In this document: positions 30,801-37,891 of the stretch, piece after piece
How the letters are laid out: every line of letters begins with the position of its first letter
How positions within the stretch are numbered: position 1 is the first letter of the stretch
Source: Chitinophagales bacterium
Lineage (GTDB): Bacteria > Bacteroidota > Bacteroidia > Chitinophagales > Chitinophagaceae
DNA length: 64,000 bases
Assembly: GCA_020636505.1 (NCBI GenBank)
Contig: JACJXR010000001.1
Coordinates: forward strand, 248,001-312,000
Direction: 5' to 3'
Position numbers and translations under genes: made by a program
The notes under the pieces: model-generated
What the model saw: only the letters and a program-made list of their open reading frames with translations
Databases searched by the model: none
Told to the model about the DNA's origin: nothing

Positions 30801-31089
30801 CCGATTCGAACGTGATTGTGTTGGTTGCACTGGCACCCGAAACGCTGATGATTGATGCGTCCGAAGTGCTTGAACTGGTCCAAGTACCCGAACGAATTTT
30901 GAACGTAACCGGGCCGGAAACCCCTTTACTGTTCAGGTCGTTGGCAGCAGCTTGAAGGTTCGCATAGTCCGGAGACGTACCATAAACGGTATAGGAACCG
31001 TTCAGCGGCTGGGCATTAACAGACACTCCCGCAACCAGTAGTATAAACACAGGTAGCAACAGCGTCATCATTTTGTTGAAATGCTTCAT
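24808..31089 (-). CDS. Array gene D: giant T9SS surface protein with two beta-helix regions
   Basis: A 2093-residue secreted protein, first in the array by transcription direction. The signal peptide (MKHFNKMMTLLLPVFILLVA then GVSVNA) is identical to that of C. The module order matches B: first beta-helix with Tyr-rich 27-28-residue repeats in the middle; beta module from about 861 (CAASPAAPAASTTQVF); CARDB-like domain at about 1013; second beta-helix from about 1115; second beta module at about 1560; Ig-like domains from about 1711; PKD-like domain; and a type A T9SS sorting domain at 2017-2093 (to KGFDIMK). The repeat regions have diverged far more from B than the C-terminal third. It is intact, with its own leader box and terminator. 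Surface adhesion or matrix formation is inferred only from architecture. Confidence 0.88.
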   Translation of the reverse strand: MKHFNKMMTLLLPVFILLVAGVSVNAQPLNGSYTVYGTSPDYANLQAAANDLNSKGVSGPVTFKIRSGTWTSSSTSDASIISVSGASATNTITFESENGNAATTTIYNTNSSTSSTSNFIFYFNNAKYIRVRNLTLRRASASYGNVLRFSGAAQYNIIENCIMTVPNTTSSSTNGAVIYASGGSNINYNIIRNNNISGGYGIYWYGSSSSSSSLSKYNEISGNTYTNPGYYAIRSYYTLDMKIKNNTITRTTSGTFYGLYLYYQDGAMEVTGNKITVTRTTSSSTTYPFYFYYCDGSSTNRGKIENNEFTATTRGSIYSYIYYSNYYSFNNNKINYVTTSGSCYPLYNYNSSTSYGKDVYINNNEIKGHGTSTVYLYSHYNYSYYSQFNNNKVDLKNNSTMYIYTGYSYNNNSQTNNNEFTINSTSTIYWYNNYNYCDYAQFNGNKVTVNNGSTNYYRWFYNYSDNSEVKNNDITINGNGTKYFYNFYSYPVNPVVSGNNITINGGSSTQYVYLVYNYPTNAKILNNKVDMNGTSGSKNLYAGYYPLNDLEVSGNDFAIDGTSGYIYSYIGYYGVNNNGFTKFYNNKIRYKNTSSTPVYNYFAYYARKAEVVGNDIRCENGGSTVYGAYAYAYSGGTGPWIVKNNKLVAISNGSGTVYGFYNFYAQGLDMSNNVFYAKSNGTHVAYYGGYQYTTYGGAKVYNNTFGVVGSGSGYGCYLYEYGSYGVTRMQNNAFYQSGGGYPAYFGEPNAYQNFDYNNFFGTGTLLYFGYTGQSYGTIASMRAALNNNKNSLKYDPGFTSPSTGDLTPNPANPNSWSLNGRGVQIAGNDKDINGNARALTTLQGVPDIGAFEFVPSSTPPDCAASPAAPAASTTQVFTFGEDTAAVIKWGSTVPTGMTYKQYTGTNPPGILAINPTQMFYYGAIGGTGTSLDYELDMYYKDPWIGSIASESALRLAEKVGTNAWSGYSPAVSNSNVSRNFIHTPGVDDVNSLVTGIDVKDNASVDAIIEPIPPFCPGTYTVKILVKNNGNNKINNVKIAWELDGVPKGTINHNSVIDINGSPSGNEVTITLGSVTFGNAARKIKAWTYEPNGNADPVPGDDTIDIDYRASLSGTYTVGGTSPDFATPVDAVTALNTYGTCGDVVFDIRPGSYNGKLILNNPVSATPTPGRITFRSENGNASSVTITHNTTSSDMDVIRMNDADNITFKNLTISTAASYGQCISLYGKTDDDSIVGCTLNASNATTTSYNSAIFAYGSQTNFNGKNLVIKDNNINGGYYSVWVYNSSTYTPGLVIDNNKHRNAYYMAFYIYRTYGLQFTNNDIEGLSTTYYPTYIYYPYQSPNISGNKIVHRYGYGLYVNYAEGTSSKHAIISNNSVSSIPGGNVYAGMRNYYSRYTEVINNSVNVTNSYSSCYAGYFYHNSSSYNYNWYYNNVVANTGGGYVLYFYNSTANFYSDYNNFYGTGSNFAIHSGTTRKSFTDFRNASGDNKHSLSYEPGFISATNLRPDKNDPASWSLNGRGLHIAGNVLDADGNARVDTRAAGVPDIGAYEFEPEVMPPLATATPATPVAGGTQVFTFGELEVAKVTWDNEFPLTAPLAVRQYSGRKGPGVASQVSPKGSMYFYTDIQQQGTGTTYKFDVEVDYMDIWLGDIATESDLRLGFKYNSNYQWMVYNSPMSTVNTGTNVLTNNLSLHHFGAYTGLEEGSALSAFVIPQGSIVICTGNNVQLNAEPQNGTSYQWKRNGVDIPGAKGLSYVAGQPGDYSVVITYGSQQVEAVPVTVSTIAAPNALVSANGPLTYCVGNGLTLDAGNAANVKYQWQLNGNNIPGATNNTYQVNQPGNYTVVVTNIGCSSSSTSSVIKSGPLNVNLGNDTSYCEVKGVYAKLDAGFPGAKYLWSTGATTRTIDVKQAGDYWVAVDGGPNCQDVDTISVHIDLLPKANGISYVKNGNTYYFSPSGPIGAQGYLWLFSDGTTSTKQSVTKVIDGDLFVKLVMFNACGSDTVQLGWPLSVEQVATEDQVSVYPNPAKDRVTISVTGAVLEEVEILNSVGAVIYKGQADKGQVAHEINVSSYANGHYLIRAKTDGGTISKGFDIMK
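25324..26213 (-). repeat. 890-bp tract identical to 18801-19690 (gene C)
   Basis: The partner of the tract in gene C, in the same orientation and 6523 bp away, covering the Ig-like part of the protein. It is a direct repeat long enough for homologous recombination, which would delete or duplicate one array unit. Confidence 0.8.
28900..30300 (-). repeat. Tyrosine-rich 27-28-residue coding repeats in gene D
   Basis: These are the counterpart of the repeats in gene B. Units such as NNEFTINSTSTIYWYNNYNY and NGNKVTVNNGSTNYYRW are 27 residues apart, with small slips to 28. Asn at unit starts and Tyr pairs at fixed places would stack between coils of a beta-solenoid. Confidence 0.75.
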
Positions 31090-31104
31090 AATAACAATAT
31101 TTAG

Positions 31105-31114
31105 ACGTTTACCT
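31105..31114 (-). promoter_or_regulatory. Conserved leader box AGGTAAACGT upstream of array gene D
   Basis: The decamer lies 15 nt before the start codon, as in C. The region further upstream (to about 31260) is very AT-rich with repeated TTTTAATT words, also seen upstream of A, B and C. Confidence 0.45.
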
Positions 31115-31418
31115 ATTTAGTAATCAAATAGACTTGAATACTTAATTAATAACAATTGATGTTAATACAGTAAAAATATAACTTATAGCAGGTGAGATTG
31201 TTCCACTTAAATTAAAATGCAAGGAACATGTAATTAAAATAAAATTAAAGAGAGTGTTAATTCCTTATAAATTAACAGGGAAAAGGCTTTTAAAAGTTTA
31301 TCGAAATTTAATATGACAATAATACTGTACTCATGTGAGTTTATTTTAATAGCAATTTGACAATTTAAGTGAGTATAATTGCCTTTTATTGGGTATTTTG
31401 GCTATTAAAATTTATGTA
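31115..31418. other. AT-rich intergenic region upstream of array gene D
   Basis: About 300 bases without a gene. It holds several TTTTAATT words (minus strand) and presumably the promoter of gene D, but no full TAnnTTTG box at a convincing place. I see no terminator hairpin for the TPR gene that ends at 31419, and no RNA gene. Confidence 0.5.
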
Positions 31419-32900
31419 TTATTGTTGCAATCTGTTCACTCCCGCTTTAGCTTGTTGTTCGATGGAATTCTTGAAATCCTCGTTTTTCATAGAGAACACA
31501 AGATTGTAAGCTACCAATGCGTTCTTCTTTTCTCCACGCTCTTCATAAAGGAAACCTAGCTGCAATGCAGCGCGTGCAGCATAGTGTTGAGGTAAGTCTT
31601 TGCCGTACTTAATAGCATCGTTGTAGTATCGTATTGCTTTATCGTAATCCTTCAATTCGTCACAAGCTCTTGCGAGCCTGAATAGATACTCAACCTTTTC
31701 TTCAGGCACCTCAAATGTGTTTGCATGAGTAGCTGTAAGTATTGTCAATGCTTTGTGATACAGTCCTCCGTCCACCAAAAGCTCTGCCTCGATCAATAAC
31801 CTTTTTCTCTTTTGGTTGTTTTCAGCGACTCTTAACGCATGTTTGTCCTCATCAACTATTGTTGTACCTTTTTCTATCACCATATGCCTGCAATACTCTG
31901 CTTTCTTATCGTCTTGCTCCAAGTAATAAATCAGAGACAAATTATGCCAGGCATCTTTTACGTAATACTTTCCTTTATAGTGTTTCAAAAAGGCAGCAAA
32001 CTTATGCTTGGCACTGTGGTCCAATTGCCTTATCAAGGCATACCCGTATTCGTAGTTGAAAATCGGATACCTGTCATAATGTTTATATGCAGATGCCTTC
32101 CTCAAAACAGCTTTAGCAGTGGAAGCGTTACGATAATTTAACGCAACGTTCGCTTTTACAAAGCTGTAAAAGAGATCTGAGTCAGAATCGAATGCCTCTG
32201 ATGAAACAATCTTCCAAGCCTTTTCTTTATCTGACAGCACGTAAAAGTTGAGGTATACGTGGTATATCAACGCCTCCTTGAACAATGGATCTTTCGCGCT
32301 GTGAGTAACGATAAAATGTTCCAATTGTTTGCCCCCTTTCTTCACATCGCCTCTCATACCGAATATTGATGCAATCCATTTATAACTGTCGGGTACTATT
32401 CCGACAGTTGCTTGTTCTATTCCAAAAAAGATATCGTCGTATTCAAAATCAGGAAACAATCTTTCATTTTCCTTAAGCAGTAAGAACGACCTTCTGAAAT
32501 TTGCAGCAGCCTTTATATTGTCTCTGAATCTGACGTTTACAAATGCCCAATGCATATACAGAGCAGCCTTACACAGCCTATGCCAAGGACTGTTTTCATC
32601 TCCCTTATCCAATAGTTTCAGCCTGGCATTCAGATGATGTTTCCTTTGCTCATAATCCAATTCACTACCATTAAAGAGCAGCGTCAGACAGTCGTCATAG
32701 TCGGACAGATAAGTGGCCATCAAGTTATAGGGGTCGGCTATAAGCTCTCTTTTCAATACATCATTCGCCTCATCAATACGTAGTGACAAATAATGGTTGT
32801 ATGCCTCATGACAGCCTTGCGTATACTTGTAATGGTATTCTCGTGCCTCTGCGACAGTAAAGGAAAACACTATGGCGAGAATAGAGCAGATGAGCCTCAT
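31419..32900 (-). CDS. Exported tetratricopeptide-repeat protein
   Basis: A 493-residue protein started at 32900, giving signal peptide MRLICSILAIVFSFTVAEA. The chain is almost wholly helical. TPR-type pairs are clearest in the C-terminal third (ACDELKDYDKAIRYYNDAIK, then LGFLYEERGEKKNALVAYN). The N-terminal part resembles Bacteroidota proteins that begin with a YTQGCHEAYNHYLSLRIDEA-like helix and follow nutrient-transport or cell-surface genes, but no function is assigned. It lies upstream of the giant array on the same strand, separated from it by about 330 bp. A TACTTTTG box (32907-32914) almost touches its start codon. Confidence 0.8.
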   Translation of the reverse strand: MRLICSILAIVFSFTVAEAREYHYKYTQGCHEAYNHYLSLRIDEANDVLKRELIADPYNLMATYLSDYDDCLTLLFNGSELDYEQRKHHLNARLKLLDKGDENSPWHRLCKAALYMHWAFVNVRFRDNIKAAANFRRSFLLLKENERLFPDFEYDDIFFGIEQATVGIVPDSYKWIASIFGMRGDVKKGGKQLEHFIVTHSAKDPLFKEALIYHVYLNFYVLSDKEKAWKIVSSEAFDSDSDLFYSFVKANVALNYRNASTAKAVLRKASAYKHYDRYPIFNYEYGYALIRQLDHSAKHKFAAFLKHYKGKYYVKDAWHNLSLIYYLEQDDKKAEYCRHMVIEKGTTIVDEDKHALRVAENNQKRKRLLIEAELLVDGGLYHKALTILTATHANTFEVPEEKVEYLFRLARACDELKDYDKAIRYYNDAIKYGKDLPQHYAARAALQLGFLYEERGEKKNALVAYNLVFSMKNEDFKNSIEQQAKAGVNRLQQ

Positions 32901-32906
32901 ATCCTG

Positions 32907-32914
32907 CAAAAGTA
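32907..32914 (-). promoter_or_regulatory. Possible -7 promoter box of the TPR gene
   Basis: TACTTTTG on the minus strand fits TAnnTTTG. It is only 6 nt from the start codon, so the transcript would be nearly leaderless. No TTG lies at the ideal -33 spacing. Confidence 0.35.
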
Positions 32915-33051
32915 GCTGATGCACAACAACTATTGAACAATTGTACCCTACAATTGTATTAAATGAACGGAAACTTGGAACATCTTATAAAGACAACCCA
33001 TACGAAGTAAATAAATATTATTTTAGCATATAAGCTACGCCTAGAATCATG

Positions 33052-33059
33052 TAGTTTTG
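33052..33059 (+). promoter_or_regulatory. -7 promoter box of the EGF-like lipoprotein gene
   Basis: TAGTTTTG fits TAnnTTTG and lies 36 nt before the start codon at 33096, giving a leader of about 30 nt. No clear -33 TTG is present. Confidence 0.45.
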
Positions 33060-33095
33060 GCATAAAATTTGAACCACAAACTAAAAATCTACTTT

Positions 33096-33602
33096 ATGAA
33101 ATTCATTCGTAACATCGCATTCACTGCAATCGCTTCTTTCGCAGTATTCTCAATGGTAACGTATACTGCATGTAACAAAGATGCGTGTAAAGACGTAACT
33201 TGTAATAACGGTGGTACTTGTATCAACGGTACTTGTGCTTGCCCTGACGGTTACGAGGGTACTAATTGCGAAACAATAACAAGAGAGAAATTCCTTGGTA
33301 CGTGGAAAGGATCTGACGTATGCAACAACAACACATACAATGTTACACTTACTGTAAGCTCTTCAAGTGATGAAGTTAGAGCATTGGTTAACAATCCTGG
33401 AGGTTTTGGCAATAGCATAACCATTACAGGACGTGTTAGTGGTACTAATAAATTAACATTCTCAGACCAATCTGCCGGAGGTACAGGACGTATCCTTAAC
33501 GGAACAATGACTTTTAACGGTAGTAGTATGACATTTGACTATACTGTAACAGACGCTGTTGGTGGAAGTGATAACTGCGCAGGTAATTATGCTAAACAAT
33601 AA
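33096..33602 (+). CDS. Lipoprotein with an EGF-like domain
   Basis: A 168-residue protein started at 33096, with signal peptide MKFIRNIAFTAIASFAVFSM and a likely lipidated Cys near residue 22 (VTYTAC). Next comes an EGF-like module with six Cys in the order C-x3-C-x5-C-x4-C-x-C-x8-C (CNNGGTCINGTCACPDGYEG), and then a beta-rich domain of about 110 residues (FLGTWKGSDVCNNNTYNVTL) resembling lipocalin-like domains. EGF-like modules usually mediate protein contacts or bind calcium; the calcium-binding residues are not obvious here. It probably sits on the outer membrane facing outward or the periplasm. A terminator follows. Confidence 0.8.
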   Translation: MKFIRNIAFTAIASFAVFSMVTYTACNKDACKDVTCNNGGTCINGTCACPDGYEGTNCETITREKFLGTWKGSDVCNNNTYNVTLTVSSSSDEVRALVNNPGGFGNSITITGRVSGTNKLTFSDQSAGGTGRILNGTMTFNGSSMTFDYTVTDAVGGSDNCAGNYAKQ

Positions 33603-33621
33603 TTCAATTAATTACTAAAAT

Positions 33622-33654
33622 AAAAAAGCGGATGTGATTTACATCCGCTTTTTT
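33622..33654. terminator. Bidirectional terminator between convergent lipoprotein genes
   Basis: AAAAAAGCGGATGT paired with ACATCCGCTTTTTT around a 5-nt loop. T runs on both strands let it serve the gene at 33096 and the convergent one at 33676. Confidence 0.9.
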
Positions 33655-33675
33655 ATTTCCTAATACTCAAATAGT

Positions 33676-34113
33676 TTATTTAGCTCCTGGACGGTCATTA
33701 ACTCCACCACCACTGTTTGATGCTCCTGGACGGTCATTTACACCACCACCACTGTTTGATGCTCCAGGGCGGTCATTCACTGTACCCTTATTGTTGTCCA
33801 TAGGTTTATCTTCTGCGGTCGTACCGCTTGCGCCCATTTGTGTAGCTTCGCTTTTTCTAATAACAGATTTTGGCTTGGTTGCCACAACCTTCTTGCCTTT
33901 CTGAGCTGCAATGATAGAATCTGCACGCCACATAGCCAACTCATTGATGATCGAGTCGTTTTTCACTTGCAGTTCCAGCCTTATTTCATCGACCCTTGCA
34001 TTAACAATGGAATCTATTTGCCTTTGTGCGTCATCTGCATTGCCTGTATCGTTGTTGCAGGATGCAAACGATGCCAAAGCACCTGCAACGATCAAAAATG
34101 AATACTTCTTCAT
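33676..34113 (-). CDS. Lipoprotein with Gly-rich tandem-repeat tail
   Basis: A 145-residue lipoprotein with signal peptide and lipobox FASC (Cys 19). A helical segment rich in Asp, Ile and Arg (about 27-72) probably forms a coiled coil. A basic linker follows (KPKSVIRKSEA), and then the tail: VNDRPGASNSGGG, in three copies, the last truncated to VNDRPGAK. The tail is encoded by a 39-bp tandem repeat. The function is unknown. It lies downstream of a two-component system but is separated from it by about 100 bp. Confidence 0.75.
   Translation of the reverse strand: MKKYSFLIVAGALASFASCNNDTGNADDAQRQIDSIVNARVDEIRLELQVKNDSIINELAMWRADSIIAAQKGKKVVATKPKSVIRKSEATQMGASGTTAEDKPMDNNKGTVNDRPGASNSGGGVNDRPGASNSGGGVNDRPGAK
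33683..33787 (-). repeat. 39-bp tandem repeat, two full copies and one partial
   Basis: Copies lie at 33683-33721, 33722-33760 and 33761-33787 (partial) and differ at only a few bases. As 39 is a multiple of three, gain or loss of a copy changes the tail length by 13 residues without a frameshift. Confidence 0.9.
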
Positions 34114-34213
34114 ATTAAATACTTTTTAGCCTTGTAAAAGTACTATTGTTATAGCAATAATGGTAAATAATGTCTTGTTTTAAGAAAATAGAAACATTGT
34201 AGCCGGTAAGGGG

Positions 34214-35644
34214 TTATACCGATGCACTTTTCTGAGCGCTTTCACTATCAACAACATCTTCTTCCTGCAGTCCTTCAAGCGGAAGAGCAATTATGAATGT
34301 CGTGCCCTGTCCAAGTTTTGAATAAACCTCTATATCTCCTCTATGCAAACGGACAATCCTATGTGCCAGTGCCAACCCCAATCCTGCACCACTGATATAG
34401 CTTTCGTGCCTATTACTGCGGTAGAATGGCTGGAATATGTTTTTCATGTCATGCTCATCTATTCCGGGACCGCTGTCACTTACAATGATACGTATGCTTT
34501 TGCGGGTAAAGGACAACTTCAGCGATGCGCGATGATCTTCAGAAAACTTGCACGCGTTGTGTACGATATTTTTGATAGCACTTAACAGCAAGTGTTCGTT
34601 ACCATATATAATGAGTGAACTCTCATCTTCAGGGAGGTCTTCGAATTCGAGGCTAACGTCGTACTTGTCGTTCACTTTTTTCAATTCAGATGGCATTAAC
34701 ATCATAAGTTCATCCATCCTGACTGAAGTCAACTCAGTGCCGCCCATTGACCCACTCAGCTTCGCTATCTCCAACAAGCTTCTGACAAGGAGACTCAGTT
34801 TTTTAATGTCATCGTTGATGGACAACATAGCCTTTTTGTACTCGTTACTGCTACGCTCTTTTTGGAGCGCCACATCCATTTGGCTGGCGATGGATGCCAA
34901 CGGTGTAGACAATTCGTGAGAAGCGTTGTCAATAAATCTACGTTGCAAGTTGAACGATTCTTGCAAGCGATCGAGCAAGTCGTTGATGGTAATCGCCAAC
35001 TTCTGCAATTCATCCTTACCCTTTCCTGTTTCCAGTCTTAGAGAAAAACGCTCAGACGATATATGCTTTATCTTATGCGTGAAATCGGTAATGGTTTGTA
35101 CAAGACTCAGGGAGAATATATATCCCGATACGATGACTGCGATTATACCTAGCAGCAAACTCACTCCCAGTACTATCTTCAATTTGTCCAGATAGTATGC
35201 CCTATCCGAATCAAATGCGGCCACTGCAATAATGTAGTTGCTGCTTTCGTCGGCATATTCTATGGCTACTGCTTCTCGGTCTCCTACTTTAAAAAAGTAA
35301 GTTTTATTGGCGCTTAGCTTCTGTACTATTTGGTCGGATATTGTTATAGGATCAGCACCCTTTGAATAATAAACAAACCGTTTATTATTCTTATAGTCGT
35401 GTATCGAAACACTTTTTCGGTCAAATGCTTCGCTGTAAGCCTCGTTGATGTCTTTGAGTAACCCCGGAGAGTAGTCTTTTGACTTCAATATATTAACCAT
35501 GCTCTTAGCATCGATCTGCAACCTGTCATTGAATCGCTCAACCGTACTTTGATACCTGAAGAAATAAATGGCACCGCTGAATAATAGTAGGATAACCGTT
35601 ACTATTATAGAGTAAACGAGTGTTATACGGTGTTTAATCTGCAT
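34214..35644 (-). CDS. Sensor histidine kinase
   Basis: A 476-residue membrane kinase. TM1 is near 8-28 and TM2 near 155-180, enclosing a periplasmic sensor region of about 125 residues; a HAMP segment follows. The HisKA box FIDNASHELSTPLASIASQ has the phosphorylated His near 243. The ATPase domain shows the N box (NIVHNACKFSE), G1 (DSGPGID) and G2 (GAGLGLALAH). It phosphorylates the response regulator encoded just upstream (1 nt between the stop and this start), so the two form one operon. The signal sensed cannot be told. Confidence 0.93.
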   Translation of the reverse strand: MQIKHRITLVYSIIVTVILLLFSGAIYFFRYQSTVERFNDRLQIDAKSMVNILKSKDYSPGLLKDINEAYSEAFDRKSVSIHDYKNNKRFVYYSKGADPITISDQIVQKLSANKTYFFKVGDREAVAIEYADESSNYIIAVAAFDSDRAYYLDKLKIVLGVSLLLGIIAVIVSGYIFSLSLVQTITDFTHKIKHISSERFSLRLETGKGKDELQKLAITINDLLDRLQESFNLQRRFIDNASHELSTPLASIASQMDVALQKERSSNEYKKAMLSINDDIKKLSLLVRSLLEIAKLSGSMGGTELTSVRMDELMMLMPSELKKVNDKYDVSLEFEDLPEDESSLIIYGNEHLLLSAIKNIVHNACKFSEDHRASLKLSFTRKSIRIIVSDSGPGIDEHDMKNIFQPFYRSNRHESYISGAGLGLALAHRIVRLHRGDIEVYSKLGQGTTFIIALPLEGLQEEDVVDSESAQKSASV

Positions 35645-35645
35645 G

Positions 35646-36341
35646 TCAATCTTCTTCTACCTTGAGGATATACCCCATCCCTACCTGTGTGTGGATCAGT
35701 TTGGGCTCAAAGCCTTTATCCAACTTCTTTCTTAGAAAGTTGACATATACATCAATAACATTTGTTTGTGTATCAAAATCTATCTCCCAAACGTTTTTTG
35801 CGATGTCGGCTCTGGAAACCACTTTTTCTTTGTTCTTGAGCAGATATTCCAACAGCTGAAACTCTTTGGCCGTTAGCGTGATCTTTTTATCTCCTCTTCT
35901 TACTTCTTTGCTGTCAAGGTTCATTTCGAGGTCTGCTATTTGCAGCATCTTCTCTTCTTCTTGCTCGGTCCTCATATCAGACCTTCTGAGCAAAGCCATG
36001 ATACGTGCCACCAACTCTCTGAACTCGAAAGGCTTGGTGATGTAGTCATCTGCACCCAGTTCGAACCCTTCTATTTTGTTATCGGTAAAGTTGAGTGCTG
36101 TCAACAATATTATCGGCACACGCTCATCTTGCTCTCTTATCAGCTTACACAGCTCGTAGCCATTGATAAAAGGGAGATTTATGTCAAGTATTATCAGGTC
36201 GTAGGCATTATCCAAGAAAAGCTTCTTGCCGTCCAACCCATTGTATGCAATAGTTACATCATAGTCGTGCTCAGACAGGCCGGCTTTTATTGTGTCCGCT
36301 ATCTTCTTTTCATCTTCAACCAATAATATACTATATAACAT
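35646..36341 (-). CDS. OmpR/PhoB-family response regulator
   Basis: 231 residues. The receiver domain has acidic pocket E9-D10, phosphorylated Asp at 53 (LIILDINLP), conserved Thr near 81 and Lys near 103 (ITKPFEF). The C-terminal winged helix (LTAKEFQLLEYLLKNKEKVV) binds DNA. It is the first gene of an operon with the histidine kinase. The overall type is that of Bacteroidota regulators of envelope or metal stress, but the target genes are unknown. Confidence 0.94.
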   Translation of the reverse strand: MLYSILLVEDEKKIADTIKAGLSEHDYDVTIAYNGLDGKKLFLDNAYDLIILDINLPFINGYELCKLIREQDERVPIILLTALNFTDNKIEGFELGADDYITKPFEFRELVARIMALLRRSDMRTEQEEEKMLQIADLEMNLDSKEVRRGDKKITLTAKEFQLLEYLLKNKEKVVSRADIAKNVWEIDFDTQTNVIDVYVNFLRKKLDKGFEPKLIHTQVGMGYILKVEED

Positions 36342-36554
36342 AATACTTTAAGTCTAAGTTTGTATACCGAAAAATACTATTTGCTTGGCTATAAAGGATT
36401 AAAAGTCCGTTAAAGACAAACAGTAAATACAGTACACCACCCTAATGTTCAATCCAATAAGTATATAAAGATACAAATTTAAAATCGCTCTTTGCAGTAA
36501 GTTAATAGGTATCTTGCAATACAGTAAGAGTATTTTCGAACAACCGAATTCGGC

Positions 36555-37883
36555 GTGAGAGCACTTTTCTTTTTAGCAACCGTAGTTTTTTTTGTTTCCT
36601 GCAAACCACAACCCCAGAACGGAGTTGATTCAACCGGCTATGGAGATACCGGTATTCAAACAGGATATTTCACACTCAATAGACCCTTAGTCACAGACTC
36701 CGGAGCATTGGCAACTGTGAGCGATGGCGGTAATATCCTTTTTTATAACCAACCGAGTGGTGTTTATTACAAGGGGAAACATTCGCGCACTTATATGGCT
36801 TGGCTCGACAGGCGCAATATAGTCCAACTGTCTTATTATGATGACCGTTACAATAGAATGACGACTTATGCGGACATATTCGCATGGCCATACAAAGACG
36901 ACCATGCCCAACCCGTACTGCACGTCAAACAATATGGAGACCTAAAGGGCCATATCTATATATTCAGCTCTTTGCATAACAGTAGGCTGGTCTACACAAG
37001 GTCAAAAAAGCCTGAAAGCATCACCGATTTTACACCATTGAGTATTATAGACAACGGTAAATGCACCTACCCTTCTGTATTGGAAACACCGACCGGCGAA
37101 TTAATGGTGTTCTATACACGAAACACATACAGTAGCGACACAGGTTACAAACATTGGACAAGAAACCTGTATTATATAACATCAACCGATGGAGGTAATA
37201 CATGGTCCAAAGAAAAAGAGATAGTAACAGGTGGTACGGGTACATGGGTGTATTATGTGCAGCCTGTATATAAGGATGACGGTATACATATCGCTTTCAG
37301 TATAATGAAAGACGATGGAGGAGTATATGACGTACACTACATCAAAAGCAATGACGGAGGCGATACTTGGATATACAATGACAGTACTATAAACGCCTTA
37401 CCTGTTTTGGCAAACAACCCCATATATATTACACCCGAAGGAACACAAACTCGTGCTTGGGATTTAAAATTGAACAGCGTAGGTGAGCCGGTCATAGCTT
37501 ACCAAAATTATGACAGTACAGTTGGACGTTCATATGTCATGTACAACATCAGAACCGAACCCAAACATTACTTCGTTACAAACAGTATCAACTCCTACTA
37601 CCCTGCAGGGCTAGTCTTAGACGAGTACAATACGAATATCGCATATGCAAGTAGTGTCGGTAAAAACGGGCAAAATGAAATAGTTGAGAAAACACTCGAT
37701 AAACAACTCGATTCGTTCGTCACAACAAGCGTTATATCAAAAGAAACAGGTAGACATCAAATGCGCCCGCAAATGGTAAAGCAATACCATAACATGAAAC
37801 TCCTTTGGGTGGACGAATTAGAGTACAACTCTTTTAAGGATTACAAAACCAACTTAAAAGGGTACATCGACCAAGGCAAATAA
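36555..37883 (+). CDS. Lipoprotein with Asp-box (BNR) repeats, sialidase-like propeller
   Basis: A 442-residue protein that starts with GTG, chosen because it gives an ideal lipoprotein signal (MRALFFLATVVFFVSC, Cys 16). Two Asp-boxes are visible (STDGGNTW near 213 and SNDGGDTW near 267), as in six-bladed propellers of the sialidase type, and the region around SVLETPTGELMVFYTRN fits. I do not see a convincing set of sialidase arginines, so a catalytic role is not claimed. A glycan-binding or glycosidase-like surface protein is possible. Confidence 0.78.
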   Translation: MRALFFLATVVFFVSCKPQPQNGVDSTGYGDTGIQTGYFTLNRPLVTDSGALATVSDGGNILFYNQPSGVYYKGKHSRTYMAWLDRRNIVQLSYYDDRYNRMTTYADIFAWPYKDDHAQPVLHVKQYGDLKGHIYIFSSLHNSRLVYTRSKKPESITDFTPLSIIDNGKCTYPSVLETPTGELMVFYTRNTYSSDTGYKHWTRNLYYITSTDGGNTWSKEKEIVTGGTGTWVYYVQPVYKDDGIHIAFSIMKDDGGVYDVHYIKSNDGGDTWIYNDSTINALPVLANNPIYITPEGTQTRAWDLKLNSVGEPVIAYQNYDSTVGRSYVMYNIRTEPKHYFVTNSINSYYPAGLVLDEYNTNIAYASSVGKNGQNEIVEKTLDKQLDSFVTTSVISKETGRHQMRPQMVKQYHNMKLLWVDELEYNSFKDYKTNLKGYIDQGK

Positions 37884-37891
37884 CACAACTC

